64,000 nt of DNA from Polyangiaceae bacterium (lineage in GTDB: Bacteria > Myxococcota_A > Polyangia > Polyangiales > Polyangiaceae): positions 1 through 64,000 of the forward strand of contig JAHBVY010000004.1 of assembly GCA_019637265.1 (NCBI GenBank). The letters are read 5' to 3'. This document shows positions 18,541 through 26,205 of this stretch, piece after piece. The position numbers and the translations under genes were made by a program. The notes under the pieces were generated by a model. It worked only from the letters and a program-made list of their open reading frames with translations. It was not told the origin of the DNA and did not search any database. Every line of letters begins with the position of its first letter. The first letter of the stretch is position 1.

Positions 18541-19632
18541 CTACTTCGTCAGCCCACAATACTCAGGGTAGTCGCTGGGCACGCCACCCGCGTAAGGCGG
18601 CGGATTCACGCCGTAGGGGTGCGCCAGCAGGAAGTCGAGCGCGCGGTCCCGCACGCCGCTCGGCTGGATGTGCCCGCCGGTGTGGTGGCACATCATCGAG
18701 AAGAAGCCATACCCCGTCAGGCGATCGAAGTATTGCTCGGCGAGGGTGCGGAAGATGGTGTCCTCCGTATCGCCCCAGGTGATGATCGTCGGGATCTCGT
18801 TCTCCGTCTCCTGACGTGCACCGGGGCCTCCGTTGGTGCCCGGCGAGTACATGATGGCCGACGCCAGGTAACCCGAGCGCTGATGGATCATGCGGTAAGT
18901 CTGCATGCCTCCTGCGCTGTATCCAATCGAGTGGATGTGCCGCTTGTCGATACCCACGTTCGCGATGGCGCACGCGACCACCTGATCCGCCGTGAGGAGC
19001 TCCCAAGCCGTCCAGTAGTTGCTCGGCGCCTCTGGATCGACGTAGGGCGCAACGAACATGCCGCCCATCTCCAAGAGCCTGTTCAACGCGCCGCGCGTGA
19101 TGCCGCTGAGCCCCGGTGAGCCGTGCCAACCGTGCCAATAGAACACCAGCGGACCATCGAGGGTCTTGGCGGCCTCACTCATCCACAGGCGCACGGGGCG
19201 ATCCCCGCGCGACGTTTGGAATACGACATCCGTGCCCTCACCCACCACGAATTCAGGGCAAGTACCGTAGATCTCCGGGAGCCACTCCCGAGGTGGCTCA
19301 CCGGGCCCGGTCCCCGCCGTACCACCTCCTGACGTGCCACCACTCGAGCTGCCGCCACTCGAGCTGCCACCACTCGAGCTGCCGCCACTCGACGTACCAC
19401 CGCTCGTGGTGCCGCCACTCGAGGTACCACCACTCGTGGTACCGCCACTCGAGGTACCACCACTCGAGCTGCCGCCGCTCGTGGTACCACCACTCGAGCT
19501 GCCACCGTTCCCTGAATCCGTCAGGCCACCGTCATCCCCAGCGTCCTGCGTGCCGACGTTGCCCGAGCCGCCCCCGCCGCAGCCAGCGAGGTACATCACC
19601 AGGGCGAGTAGTGGAATCTTACTCCAGTCCAT
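18541..19632 (-). CDS. PHB-depolymerase-like esterase lipoprotein with repetitive linker
   Basis: 363 residues from ATG 19632 (MDWSKIPLL), which has AAGGAAAA just upstream; the frame is open further up but that part lacks leader features. Lipobox YLAGC; then a Gly/Ser/Thr linker (about 25-115) made of SSSGG and TTSGG units; then an alpha/beta-hydrolase with FYWHGWHGS (oxyanion region), SIGYSAGGMQ (nucleophile Ser) and HHTGGHI (His). The pattern suits the feruloyl-esterase/PHB-depolymerase (LpqC-like) group, which cleaves polyesters or aryl esters outside the cell. The anchor and spacer place it at the surface. Confidence 0.8.
   Translation of the reverse strand: MDWSKIPLLALVMYLAGCGGGGSGNVGTQDAGDDGGLTDSGNGGSSSGGTTSGGSSSGGTSSGGTTSGGTSSGGTTSGGTSSGGSSSGGSSSGGSSSGGTSGGGTAGTGPGEPPREWLPEIYGTCPEFVVGEGTDVVFQTSRGDRPVRLWMSEAAKTLDGPLVFYWHGWHGSPGLSGITRGALNRLLEMGGMFVAPYVDPEAPSNYWTAWELLTADQVVACAIANVGIDKRHIHSIGYSAGGMQTYRMIHQRSGYLASAIMYSPGTNGGPGARQETENEIPTIITWGDTEDTIFRTLAEQYFDRLTGYGFFSMMCHHTGGHIQPSGVRDRALDFLLAHPYGVNPPPYAGGVPSDYPEYCGLTK
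19320..19505. repeat. Tandem 15-base-type repeats coding the Gly/Ser linker
   Basis: Near-identical units (CCACCACTCGAGCTG, CCGCCACTCGAGGTA and variants) run about twelve times inside the esterase gene and encode alternating SSSGG, TTSGG and TSSGG. Likely variable in length between strains by slippage. Confidence 0.75.
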
Positions 19633-19836
19633 CTGTGGTTTTCCTTGGGTGCGCAGCGCGCCCCGACTGTAGCACACGCAGGCCCAAGAACGCCTGAGAT
19701 CGCAACGCGCGAACAACTCGTTCACGGCGAGGTCATCGTGGTTGACGTTGGCGACGGTCGGCGCTGGGCGAGGGCGCTTCGCGCAGGCGTTGATGGCGAC
19801 GGCCAGCCAGCGGCAGTCGTGGTAACATCACGCCTC

Positions 19837-20334
19837 ATGAAAGGCATTTCACGGGGCACTCGTGAGGCGTTGGCAACGGTCCAGCTCAACCCCATCTCAG
19901 CACAACCGGTCATCGCGACGGGGTCCTGGCGAGGCTATCCAGCCCGCTACGAAGAGATCCAAGTGCACCACCACCGCGGCAGGAGCCTGCTCACCTTACT
20001 GGTGATGCAGCGCCAGAGTCACGCGATACTGGCTCTACGAGCAGTGCATCATCAAGGCGCCGGGCCACCCACACTGCCACGCGTCTACACGGCAGATGCC
20101 GACTTCGATGCGCGATTTCAGGTGTTCGCGCACGGCCCGGCGGCACAAGCCGTGCTCCGCGACCCACGCTTCCGTCTCGCCGTCACAGGCGGGCGCCGCC
20201 GCGGGCGCCCTGGGGAGATCTTGTCACTGGACATGGAGGCCACGCAGACGCGCATCACGATCTCAGGCTGGTCCCCTCCACCCGCCATCTTACGCTCAGC
20301 CTTGGAGCTGGCAGCCAACGTCCCGGAGAGCTGA
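19837..20334 (+). CDS. Hypothetical protein
   Basis: 165 residues from ATG 19837 (MKGISRGTREAL). Coding character is suggested by ordered strand-like segments (PVIATGSWRGYPARYEEIQVHHH, split by turns) and a C-terminal RITISGWSPPPAILRSALELAANV. The frame is open for another 64 codons upstream, but that stretch also lies over the esterase leader region, so I use the later start. No family recognised. Lies between two minus-strand lipoprotein genes. Confidence 0.45.
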   Translation: MKGISRGTREALATVQLNPISAQPVIATGSWRGYPARYEEIQVHHHRGRSLLTLLVMQRQSHAILALRAVHHQGAGPPTLPRVYTADADFDARFQVFAHGPAAQAVLRDPRFRLAVTGGRRRGRPGEILSLDMEATQTRITISGWSPPPAILRSALELAANVPES

Positions 20335-20470
20335 CGACAGCTCGACTGCTAGCCCCCCCTATGTCAGAGGCGTTGTCCGGTACCCCCGAAAGCCCTTCGC
20401 GACCATTGAGGCTGCGCGCGCGGGGGCCATCGGGCGGCTCCCCTGCATCGGCACACCAGCCCCAACGCCA

Positions 20471-21046
20471 TCACGGCGCCGGCTCGCGGACGACGATGAA
20501 CACCCCCGTCGTCCCGATGATGCTGCCGCCCGGCTCCTTGGCGGCTGGGCAGCGCAGGAACGTGCTGAGCCTGTGGGAGTTGCCGATCTCGACCTGCTGA
20601 TCGCGACCGAAGCTGAGCGTCGCCAACTGGACCGCCGCAGGGCCGTGAGGGAACTGGACGACCTCAACGCCCTCCTGAAGCCCCTTCAGGTAGTGGGCCT
20701 GAGCCGCCGCGATCGTGGTGCTCTCCACGACGTACGAGGTGAACCGATGGGATACCGCACCCTGGTCACTCGTAGTGCCCGTCACTTCCCCATGGCACAG
20801 CGTTCGCGCTCCCGCGGGAGGCGCAGGCGGCTTGACGTAGCCTGCTCCCGCGTCAGCCGACGCACCCACTGATACGTCAGCCGACATGCCCATTGGCGCG
20901 TCAACCGATATGCCAACTGATGCGCTGCTGCTCGGCGCGCTCTCGACGGGACCCAGCGCGCTCACGTCGGGCGCAGGTGACGGCGACGGCGCCCGCGAAC
21001 AAGCGACGGCGCAAACCAACACGATGACTCCCCAGAGGGTGCTCAT
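20471..21046 (-). CDS. Lipoprotein of unknown function
   Basis: 191 residues from ATG 21046 (MSTLWGVIVLVCAVAC). The leader ends in AVAC, then a Ser/Pro/Ala-rich spacer (to about 80) and a compact C-terminal domain with ARTLCHGEVTG, HRFTSYVVESTTIAAAQAHYL, VQLATLSFGRDQQVEIG and STFLRCP; the two Cys could pair. No family recognised. Its first 93 coding bases are duplicated 560 bases away (21513-21605) in a chimeric pseudogene. Confidence 0.7.
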   Translation of the reverse strand: MSTLWGVIVLVCAVACSRAPSPSPAPDVSALGPVESAPSSSASVGISVDAPMGMSADVSVGASADAGAGYVKPPAPPAGARTLCHGEVTGTTSDQGAVSHRFTSYVVESTTIAAAQAHYLKGLQEGVEVVQFPHGPAAVQLATLSFGRDQQVEIGNSHRLSTFLRCPAAKEPGGSIIGTTGVFIVVREPAP

Positions 21047-21120
21047 TGCAACACCATCCCGGGGACCGCGCGCGGCTGTGCTCTGACTTCCTCGAACCGC
21101 GACCGAGCGGGCATGGTGCG

Positions 21121-21605
21121 TCATGTCGACCTCCGTTGCATGCGCAGCGCTTTCCCCCCCTCTGTGAGTCGGTAGCGTTGCAAACGGCTGCGCGGCTTAT
21201 CGGGGCGGGTCATCTCTACGAGCCTGAGCGCCAACGCAGGCTTCAGATACGCCTCGCGGAAGTGCTCCTCGTGCTTTAGTCCCAGTGCGGTTTGAAGCTC
21301 CTGCCGCGAGAACTCGCCGTTCAGCACGTCAAGCAACCGAATGACTTCCCCGGTGACTTCCCCGGTGACTTCCCCGGTTAGGGGGCTGATGACGTCGCGC
21401 GGCTGGGGTAGGAACGTCGAGAACGTCTTGTGGATGCGGTCGTTCGTGTGCAGCGGCGCGGCGTGCCCGAGCGCCTGCCACTCGCGCTGCATCATCCGAA
21501 GGCCCGTGCCATCCAGCGCGCTCACTTCGGGCGCAGGTGACGGCGACGGCGCCCGCGAGCAAGCGACCGCGCAAGCCAACACGATGACTCCCCAGAGGGT
21601 GCTCA
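21121..21605 (-). pseudogene. Chimeric remnant: lipoprotein leader joined to the C-terminus of an AlbA_2/Fic-associated regulator
   Basis: The first 31 codons copy the leader of the neighbouring lipoprotein (21513-21605 against 20953-21045, four differences), but the start ATG is CTG here. From GTGLRMMQREWQALG on, the sequence resembles the end of Schlafen AlbA_2/RecG-like ATP-binding regulators, followed by three TGEV repeats and a winged-helix-like tail (LLDVLNGEFSRQELQ, HFREAYLKPALA, RYRLTEGGKAL) common at the C-terminus of such proteins and of Fic proteins. The whole N-terminal domain is missing. I infer recombination after decay; expression is doubtful. Confidence 0.65.
21347..21380. repeat. 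Three 12-base tandem repeats (TGEV coding)
   Basis: GACTTCCCCGGT occurs three times in a row and encodes TGEV TGEV TGEV on the minus strand, a feature often seen before the C-terminal winged helix of AlbA_2/Fic-associated proteins. Confidence 0.7.
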
Positions 21606-21614
21606 GGGCGCCCC

Positions 21615-22022
21615 TCAAAGCGCTCCCCGCCGAAACTTCTGCATGATGGCCTGCGTCTCCGGCGGGAGCTGATTCACGAGCCGACGTACGGACTCGAGCC
21701 AACGTAGCTTCTCGAGCGGAGGGATCGCGGCGAACGCCAGCAGCTCTTCCGTGCTCTTGTAGTGCTGCACCCCACGAACGGGACCATGAGCGAGCCCCTC
21801 CGCCTGGCTAGTCGGTAGCACCTCCCGCGCCGATCCATCGGCAGGCCCCACCGGAGCGCCCGCGCTCAGCGATTGACCCACTCTCACTGATCCGCCGACA
21901 GAATCCTCCTCACCGGTGGGTGGATCCGCTCGCAAAGGCAGCCGATCGGACGGCGAAGTCTCGCGCTCAGCACGCTCCACCATGCCCTCGAGCAGCGCAC
22001 CATCATCCTCCTTGCGCATCAA
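21615..22022 (-). CDS. Small partner protein of the nucleotidyltransferase
   Basis: 135 residues. The N-terminal 80 are low-complexity and charged; the C-terminus (STEELLAFAAIPPLEKLRWLE, then VRRLVNQLPPETQAIMQKFRRG) is compact, helical and repeated almost unchanged at 23240-23482. The gene overlaps the nucleotidyltransferase gene by 20 bases, indicating translational coupling. Small proteins with this type of tail are often found beside AbiEii-like nucleotidyltransferases; a toxin-antitoxin-like pairing is an inference. Confidence 0.6.
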   Translation of the reverse strand: MMRKEDDGALLEGMVERAERETSPSDRLPLRADPPTGEEDSVGGSVRVGQSLSAGAPVGPADGSAREVLPTSQAEGLAHGPVRGVQHYKSTEELLAFAAIPPLEKLRWLESVRRLVNQLPPETQAIMQKFRRGAL

Positions 22023-22527
22023 TCAGCCTCTCCAACGCGTTGATGTCAAACTCGTCCTGAGCCCTGCCTGTCCCCCGCTTCATCTCGATGAGATCCCGCG
22101 GCGAGGCGACGAGCAAGGATAACCCCGCCACCTCCAGCACGCGAGCCCCCGCCACCAGCTCAGCGTACTGAAGCCGCCCAGCGTACAGCACGTCCACCGC
22201 ATCGAGCGGGCGATCGGGGTGCCAGAACGAGAACGCGAGCATCCCCTTCTCCTCGAACCAAGCACGTCGCGCCGCCGGATCGGCGAGCCCCGCGGGGTCC
22301 ACCGGTGCCCGCGCCCGATACCCCAGCTCGTCAAGCACCCGAACCAACCGCAACAGGTTATCCGACTCGAGCGCCGGCACGATATCGAGGTCCGAAGTCG
22401 TGCGCGGCACCCCCTGAAGAATCACCGCGGTCCCACCCACCACGACGTAATCGACCCGCGCTTCAGCCAATCCGCGGAGAACCTCGTCGTAGAAGAACAC
22501 GTTCACTCCATGCGCCAAGGAGAGCAT
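22003..22527 (-). CDS. Nucleotidyltransferase, AbiEii/MNT-like
   Basis: About 174 residues from ATG 22527 (MLSLAHGVNVFFY); GTG 22506 is an alternative, and the upstream open part contains a repeat and is unlikely to be coding. The fold signature VVVGGTAVILQGVPRTTSDLDIV has the GG(T/S) loop and the DxD metal pair of polymerase-beta-like nucleotidyltransferases. Later LDVLYAGRLQYAELVAGAR and ASPRDLIEMKRGTGRAQDEFDINAL match the usual C-terminal helices. Relatives act as the toxin in type IV systems or as tRNA-modifying toxins. Paired with the small gene at 21615-22022. Confidence 0.8.
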   Translation of the reverse strand: MLSLAHGVNVFFYDEVLRGLAEARVDYVVVGGTAVILQGVPRTTSDLDIVPALESDNLLRLVRVLDELGYRARAPVDPAGLADPAARRAWFEEKGMLAFSFWHPDRPLDAVDVLYAGRLQYAELVAGARVLEVAGLSLLVASPRDLIEMKRGTGRAQDEFDINALERLIDAQGG

Positions 22528-22600
22528 CGCTCGGCGGCTCGCAAGCGTACCCTGCCTAGATCCGCCAAGCCAGGGGCCGCCCCGATCTCGCGCGGGCCCA

Positions 22601-22651
22601 GCAGGATCGGGGGGTTGGTAGCCCCACATGGCGCCCCAGCCCGCCACAGGC
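22601..22651. repeat. 51-base direct repeat, copy 1
   Basis: Matches 23170-23220 with about three differences, same orientation. It starts GCAGGATCGGGGGGTTGG and therefore also carries the GGGGGTTGG core of the dispersed repeats. The two copies flank the XRE-type gene. Confidence 0.75.
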
Positions 22652-22775
22652 CCTCCTCCGCTGGCGCGCCAGGTCGAGCTCCTAACGTGCTCTCAACAGC
22701 ACCAGGGCGCCCAGCCTTGCCCTCATCGCTACCATGAATCACGATCCCCGCCGAGCGAAGGAAGCGAGGTGAGTC

Positions 22776-23078
22776 ATGGGTAAGGATGTACGTGAGCTCA
22801 TTGATGAGTGGAAAAAGAACCCCGAGTTCGTGAAGGAATACGAGGCCATCGCGCCAGAGTTCGCTCAGGCCAGGATGCTCATCGCAGCCCGCGCCCAAGC
22901 CGGGCTCTCTCAGGCACAGGTCGCTCGAAAGATGAAGACGACACAGCCTGTCATTGCTCGCCTCGAGAGCGGCAAACAGAAACCATCCCTGCAGACACTC
23001 GAACGCTACGCACGTGCAACTGGCTGCGTGCTTCGTATCGAATTGGTGCCTAATGAGCCTAGCACCACGACTTCGTAA
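22776..23078 (+). CDS. XRE-family HTH regulator (HigA-like antitoxin type)
   Basis: 100 residues with a GAGGTGAG ribosome site before ATG 22776. Residues 30-85 form an HTH: ARAQAGLSQAQVARKMKTTQPVIARLESGKQKPSLQTLERYARATG, quoted in parts as AGLSQAQVARKMKTT and VIARLESGKQKPSL. The N-terminal 30 residues (KNPEFVKEYEAIAPEF) match the extension seen in HigA/MqsA-like antitoxins. No RelE/HigB-like toxin gene adjoins on the same strand, so it appears orphaned. It is divergent from the nucleotidyltransferase gene and could regulate it. Confidence 0.88.
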   Translation: MGKDVRELIDEWKKNPEFVKEYEAIAPEFAQARMLIAARAQAGLSQAQVARKMKTTQPVIARLESGKQKPSLQTLERYARATGCVLRIELVPNEPSTTTS

Positions 23079-23169
23079 CCTGCTGAACCCCGACATAGCT
23101 CGTCAGCTCACGCGAGCGCACCCGGCCTGACCCGCCAAACCGGGGCCTCTAAGGTGGCGACCTACAACC

Positions 23170-23220
23170 GCAGGATCGGGGGGTTGGCAGCCCCACACGG
23201 CACCCCAGCCCGCCACAGGC
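23170..23220. repeat. 51-base direct repeat, copy 2
   Basis: Second copy of the repeat at 22601-22651, just before the truncated partner gene at 23240. The pair probably reflects a segmental duplication. Confidence 0.75.
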
Positions 23221-23239
23221 TAGCGCGGCACCCCTCACC

Positions 23240-23482
23240 TCAAAGCTCTCCCCGGCGAAACTTCTGCATGATGGCCTGCGTCTCCGGCGGAAGCTGATTC
23301 ACGAGCCGACGCACGGACTCGAGCCAACGTAGCTTCTTGAGCGGAGGGATCGCGGCGAACGCCAGCAGCTCCTCCGTGCTCTTGTAGTGCTGCACCCCAC
23401 GAACGGGCCCATGGGCGAGCACCTCAGCCTGGCTAGGAGGTAGCGCGCGCCGCCCCCGGCGGCGCTCCCGATGCAAACCCAT
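23240..23482 (-). CDS. Truncated second copy of the small partner protein
   Basis: 80 residues; from about residue 15 on (PPSQAEVLAHGPVRGVQHYK and the compact tail ending FRRGEL) it matches the C-terminus of the protein at 21615-22022 with very few changes. The 190-base match is shared at DNA level (about 21628-21818 against 23253-23443). The first 14 residues differ and no nucleotidyltransferase accompanies this copy. Could still be expressed as an orphan, but a decayed duplicate is likelier. Confidence 0.5.
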   Translation of the reverse strand: MGLHRERRRGRRALPPSQAEVLAHGPVRGVQHYKSTEELLAFAAIPPLKKLRWLESVRRLVNQLPPETQAIMQKFRRGEL

Positions 23483-23853
23483 ATGAACTGCGACATCTGC
23501 TCTCCTTGTCTAGAGAGGCGCCGCCTTCGATGGACAAACTCCCACGGCGCCTTGCCGTAGGAGTCATTGGCCTCGCTGAGCTAGCTCCGCGGGGCGGTTT
23601 CGGCGAACTCCACCGCCATCACGAACGCCTGCAGGGTAGCACGGTCTGCGGGGGGCTCCAGCTTTGGCTGGGCCTTGCAGGCCAGCCAGGGCAAGCAGAA
23701 GCCGCTTCGATTGCGGGAGGGGTGGAGCGGGTCTGGCGGCAACGCGCAACATCTTCCAGCTTCGGGCCCCCAGGACGGCCAGGGCACGCAGAAGCCGCTT
23801 CGATCACAGGTGCCCCAAGCTGGTGTGGGCGGGCCACGAAAAGACAGAGCACC
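23483..23853. other. Gap without a supported gene; imperfect 30-base repeats
   Basis: No convincing reading frame. Two similar stretches (GCAGAAGCCGCTTCGAT with flanking CCAGGGCA, near 23681-23715 and 23771-23805) give the minus strand repeated IEAASACPG wording. Probably residual or non-coding sequence. Confidence 0.5.
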
Positions 23854-25239
23854 TCACAACCCCTTCAGCGCCTCTTCACACCGTTTCACTGCCTCCATCG
23901 CCACGCGTTCACGTTTGCCGTACTCGGTGCACACTTCGAAGGAGCGTTTGGCGCGGTCGCGGAGGGGGGCGGCGGAGGCTTGCATCGCACGCTCGAGGCT
24001 GGTTAAGGAGTCGGCGTCTAGCTTGGCGCTGGCGGGGGGCTTCAGGGAGGTGAGCTCGGTCGCGAAGGTGAGCCACATCTCGCCGACGCGCGCGGCGGCT
24101 TCGGTGACCCAGCGGGGTGGGGGCACGGGCTCTAGCTCGGCGATGGCGCGGTACTCGGCTGTCGCGCTCTCCAGCTGCGCTTGCTTCTCTTGCGCGAAGT
24201 CGTGAAACGGGCCTTCCACGTAGCTCTTCATCTCGGCGGCGCTCTTCACGCCTTTCATGGCAGGCGGCTCGAGGCGCTCTGCCTCCTCGCGCTGGGCCTC
24301 GGCGCGCACGTATTGGGCAGCGCCGATCGACGCCATCACGGCCTCCCTATCCACCAAGGGGTAGGGCGCCTGCTTCTCCAGCGCTGCGCCCAGCGAAGCT
24401 GGATCGAGGCCTTGCCACGTCCTCATCAGCTCTTCTGCCCTTTGCAGCGCCGGTTTCCGCTGCTTGGTGCGCCACAGGCCGAGCGCCCATTGACCTTGGT
24501 ACACCAGCTCATGGTCTGGTTGCTTGACGTTCTCGGGCAGCGAGGACACCGCGTCTGCCGAGAGCGCCGCATCGTTCAGGTAGCTGACTGCGCCGAGCAC
24601 CGCAGAGACATCCAGTGGATCCGTACTGGCGACGAGGGGGCTCAGGCGGCGGAGCACGAGCCGCGTGTCACCCAGCGCCACCGCCACCGCCAAGCCGAGC
24701 CCCGGAGCACGCGTCGCCTCACCCAGCTCTCGCAGCCGCGCGTCGTCGCTCGGATCTTCCACGCGCCACCGCGGGTCACGCGCCACGAGGCGCGCTTCGA
24801 TCTCCACGTCCGTCAGCTTCGCTAACTGGGCCGTCCGCACCCACTCGGGGATCACCCGCCCCGCTCCTTCGCAAGCAGCGTCTGCGGGCTCCGGCTGCCG
24901 CAGGCCGCAGCTCCGAAACGCGAGCACCGCGTGCCCCGCAGCCGCCCCGGCGAGCGACCGTTCGGCCTCGGTTCCGCTCACGCCCTCGAGGCGCCCCAGA
25001 GATTCCGTCAGTTTGGCTAACTGGGTGCTGCACGCCGATGAGCACCTTGGCTGACCTGCTTCGCTTTCACCCAAAGCCAGATCAGCGCGGGGCTCGTCCG
25101 GCGCCTCCACGACGCTCGTCGGTGCCTGAGCCTCCGCGCTCCCAGCGCCTGCCCCGCAGCCACCCAAGGCAGAGCCACTCAGCGCGACCACGAGCGCCGC
25201 CCCGTCCAACCCCCAAACCCGAAAGCCGTGTCCCCGCAT
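23854..25239 (-). CDS. Large lipoprotein of unknown function, helical
   Basis: 461 residues from ATG 25239 (MRGHGFRVWGLDGAAL), with a lipobox SALGGC; an ATG 12 codons earlier is possible. The mature protein is mainly helical (TQLAKLTESLGRLEGV, LRELGEATRAPGLGLAVAVALGD, LQRAEELMRTWQGLD, ASAKLDADSLTSLERAMQ), with Cys pairs near 70-80 and 110-125 and two more near the C-terminus. It may be a tetratricopeptide-like scaffold, but the repeats are too weak to claim. Divergent from rlmE. Confidence 0.7.
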   Translation of the reverse strand: MRGHGFRVWGLDGAALVVALSGSALGGCGAGAGSAEAQAPTSVVEAPDEPRADLALGESEAGQPRCSSACSTQLAKLTESLGRLEGVSGTEAERSLAGAAAGHAVLAFRSCGLRQPEPADAACEGAGRVIPEWVRTAQLAKLTDVEIEARLVARDPRWRVEDPSDDARLRELGEATRAPGLGLAVAVALGDTRLVLRRLSPLVASTDPLDVSAVLGAVSYLNDAALSADAVSSLPENVKQPDHELVYQGQWALGLWRTKQRKPALQRAEELMRTWQGLDPASLGAALEKQAPYPLVDREAVMASIGAAQYVRAEAQREEAERLEPPAMKGVKSAAEMKSYVEGPFHDFAQEKQAQLESATAEYRAIAELEPVPPPRWVTEAAARVGEMWLTFATELTSLKPPASAKLDADSLTSLERAMQASAAPLRDRAKRSFEVCTEYGKRERVAMEAVKRCEEALKGL

Positions 25240-25455
25240 GCCCTGGGTTCTCCGCCCGCGCACTCCATGGGTCAAGCCTCCACAGCACCTTCATGAGCCC
25301 CCGCGCACTCCATGGGTCAACCCCCCGCCAAGCCTCCGGGCGGCGTTCTGCGCTTCAGAGGCGCACCTCCTTCAATGCGCATTGCGTCACGCGCGTCGCG
25401 CCCCCAACGACTTATGGCAACACGCCGCACCTCGCTATAAGGTGCACCGAGCCCC

Positions 25456-26205
25456 ATGTCGCGTCGTAATCCTTACAGGCAAGATCACCACACTCGGGCG
25501 GCGCGGGCCGCCGGGTACCCTGCGCGCAGCGTGTACAAGCTGGAGGAGATCCACCGGCGGCTGAAGCTGATCGCGCTCGGGCAACGCGTGCTCGACCTCG
25601 GCGCGGCGCCGGGCTCGTGGAGTCGCTTCGCGGCGGAGATCGTGGGGGGAGGTGGCCTGGTGGTGGCGATCGACTTGCAACCGATCGATGCGATCGCGGT
25701 GCTGGGGCGCGGCGCGGTGGTGCAGCGCCTCGAGGGCGACGCCCTGGCCCCCAATGAGGAGCTGGTCGCCGAAGCGCCGTTCGACGTGGTGCTGAGCGAC
25801 ATGGCGCCGCGCACGAGCGGCAACAAACTGCGCGATCGCTACTTGAGCTACGAGCTGGCGCTGGGCGCGCTCCAGGTGGCGCGGCAGCTGGGCCGCGAGG
25901 GCTCGAACTTCGTCGCGAAGATCTTCATGAGTGAGGACTTCGAGGACGCCAAGCGACAAGTAAGCGAAGCTTACGATCAGGTGAAGGTGATCCGCCCGGA
26001 AGCGACGCGCGGCGCGAGCACGGAGGTTTTTTTGGTGGGGGCCCGGTTGAAGCCGGAGGCCATGCTGCCCACTCCCAGTGCACCTGACGAATCGAGCGGC
26101 TCGGCGCCCGCTGGCTCATCCGGCGCGTCCGCGCCCCACGTCGGCACCTCGAGAGCGCGCTCAGGTGGTCCTTCAGGGTCGCGCGCTACTAGATCACGTG
26201 GCTGA
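25456..26205 (+). CDS. rlmE: 23S rRNA (uridine-2'-O)-methyltransferase RlmE/FtsJ family
   Basis: 249 residues. RSVYKLEEI (catalytic Lys), DLGAAPGSW (SAM-binding motif I), VAIDLQP, LSDMAPRTSG (catalytic Asp), NFVAKIF (Lys) and STEVFLVG (Glu) give the full K-D-K-E set. It acts on U2552 of 23S rRNA in E. coli. The core ends near residue 195; the remaining 50 residues are a Ser/Ala/Gly/Pro/Arg-rich tail not found in E. coli RlmE. Its stop overlaps the GTG start of the next gene by eight bases. Confidence 0.92.
   Translation: MSRRNPYRQDHHTRAARAAGYPARSVYKLEEIHRRLKLIALGQRVLDLGAAPGSWSRFAAEIVGGGGLVVAIDLQPIDAIAVLGRGAVVQRLEGDALAPNEELVAEAPFDVVLSDMAPRTSGNKLRDRYLSYELALGALQVARQLGREGSNFVAKIFMSEDFEDAKRQVSEAYDQVKVIRPEATRGASTEVFLVGARLKPEAMLPTPSAPDESSGSAPAGSSGASAPHVGTSRARSGGPSGSRATRSRG

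Noticed and set aside
19320-19505. Possible CRISPR array
   Set aside because: The repeats are contiguous 15-base units without spacers and encode a Gly/Ser linker in frame.
22503-23096. A 197-codon minus-strand frame over the XRE gene
   Set aside because: Antisense to a gene with a clear HTH and ribosome site; covers a direct repeat.
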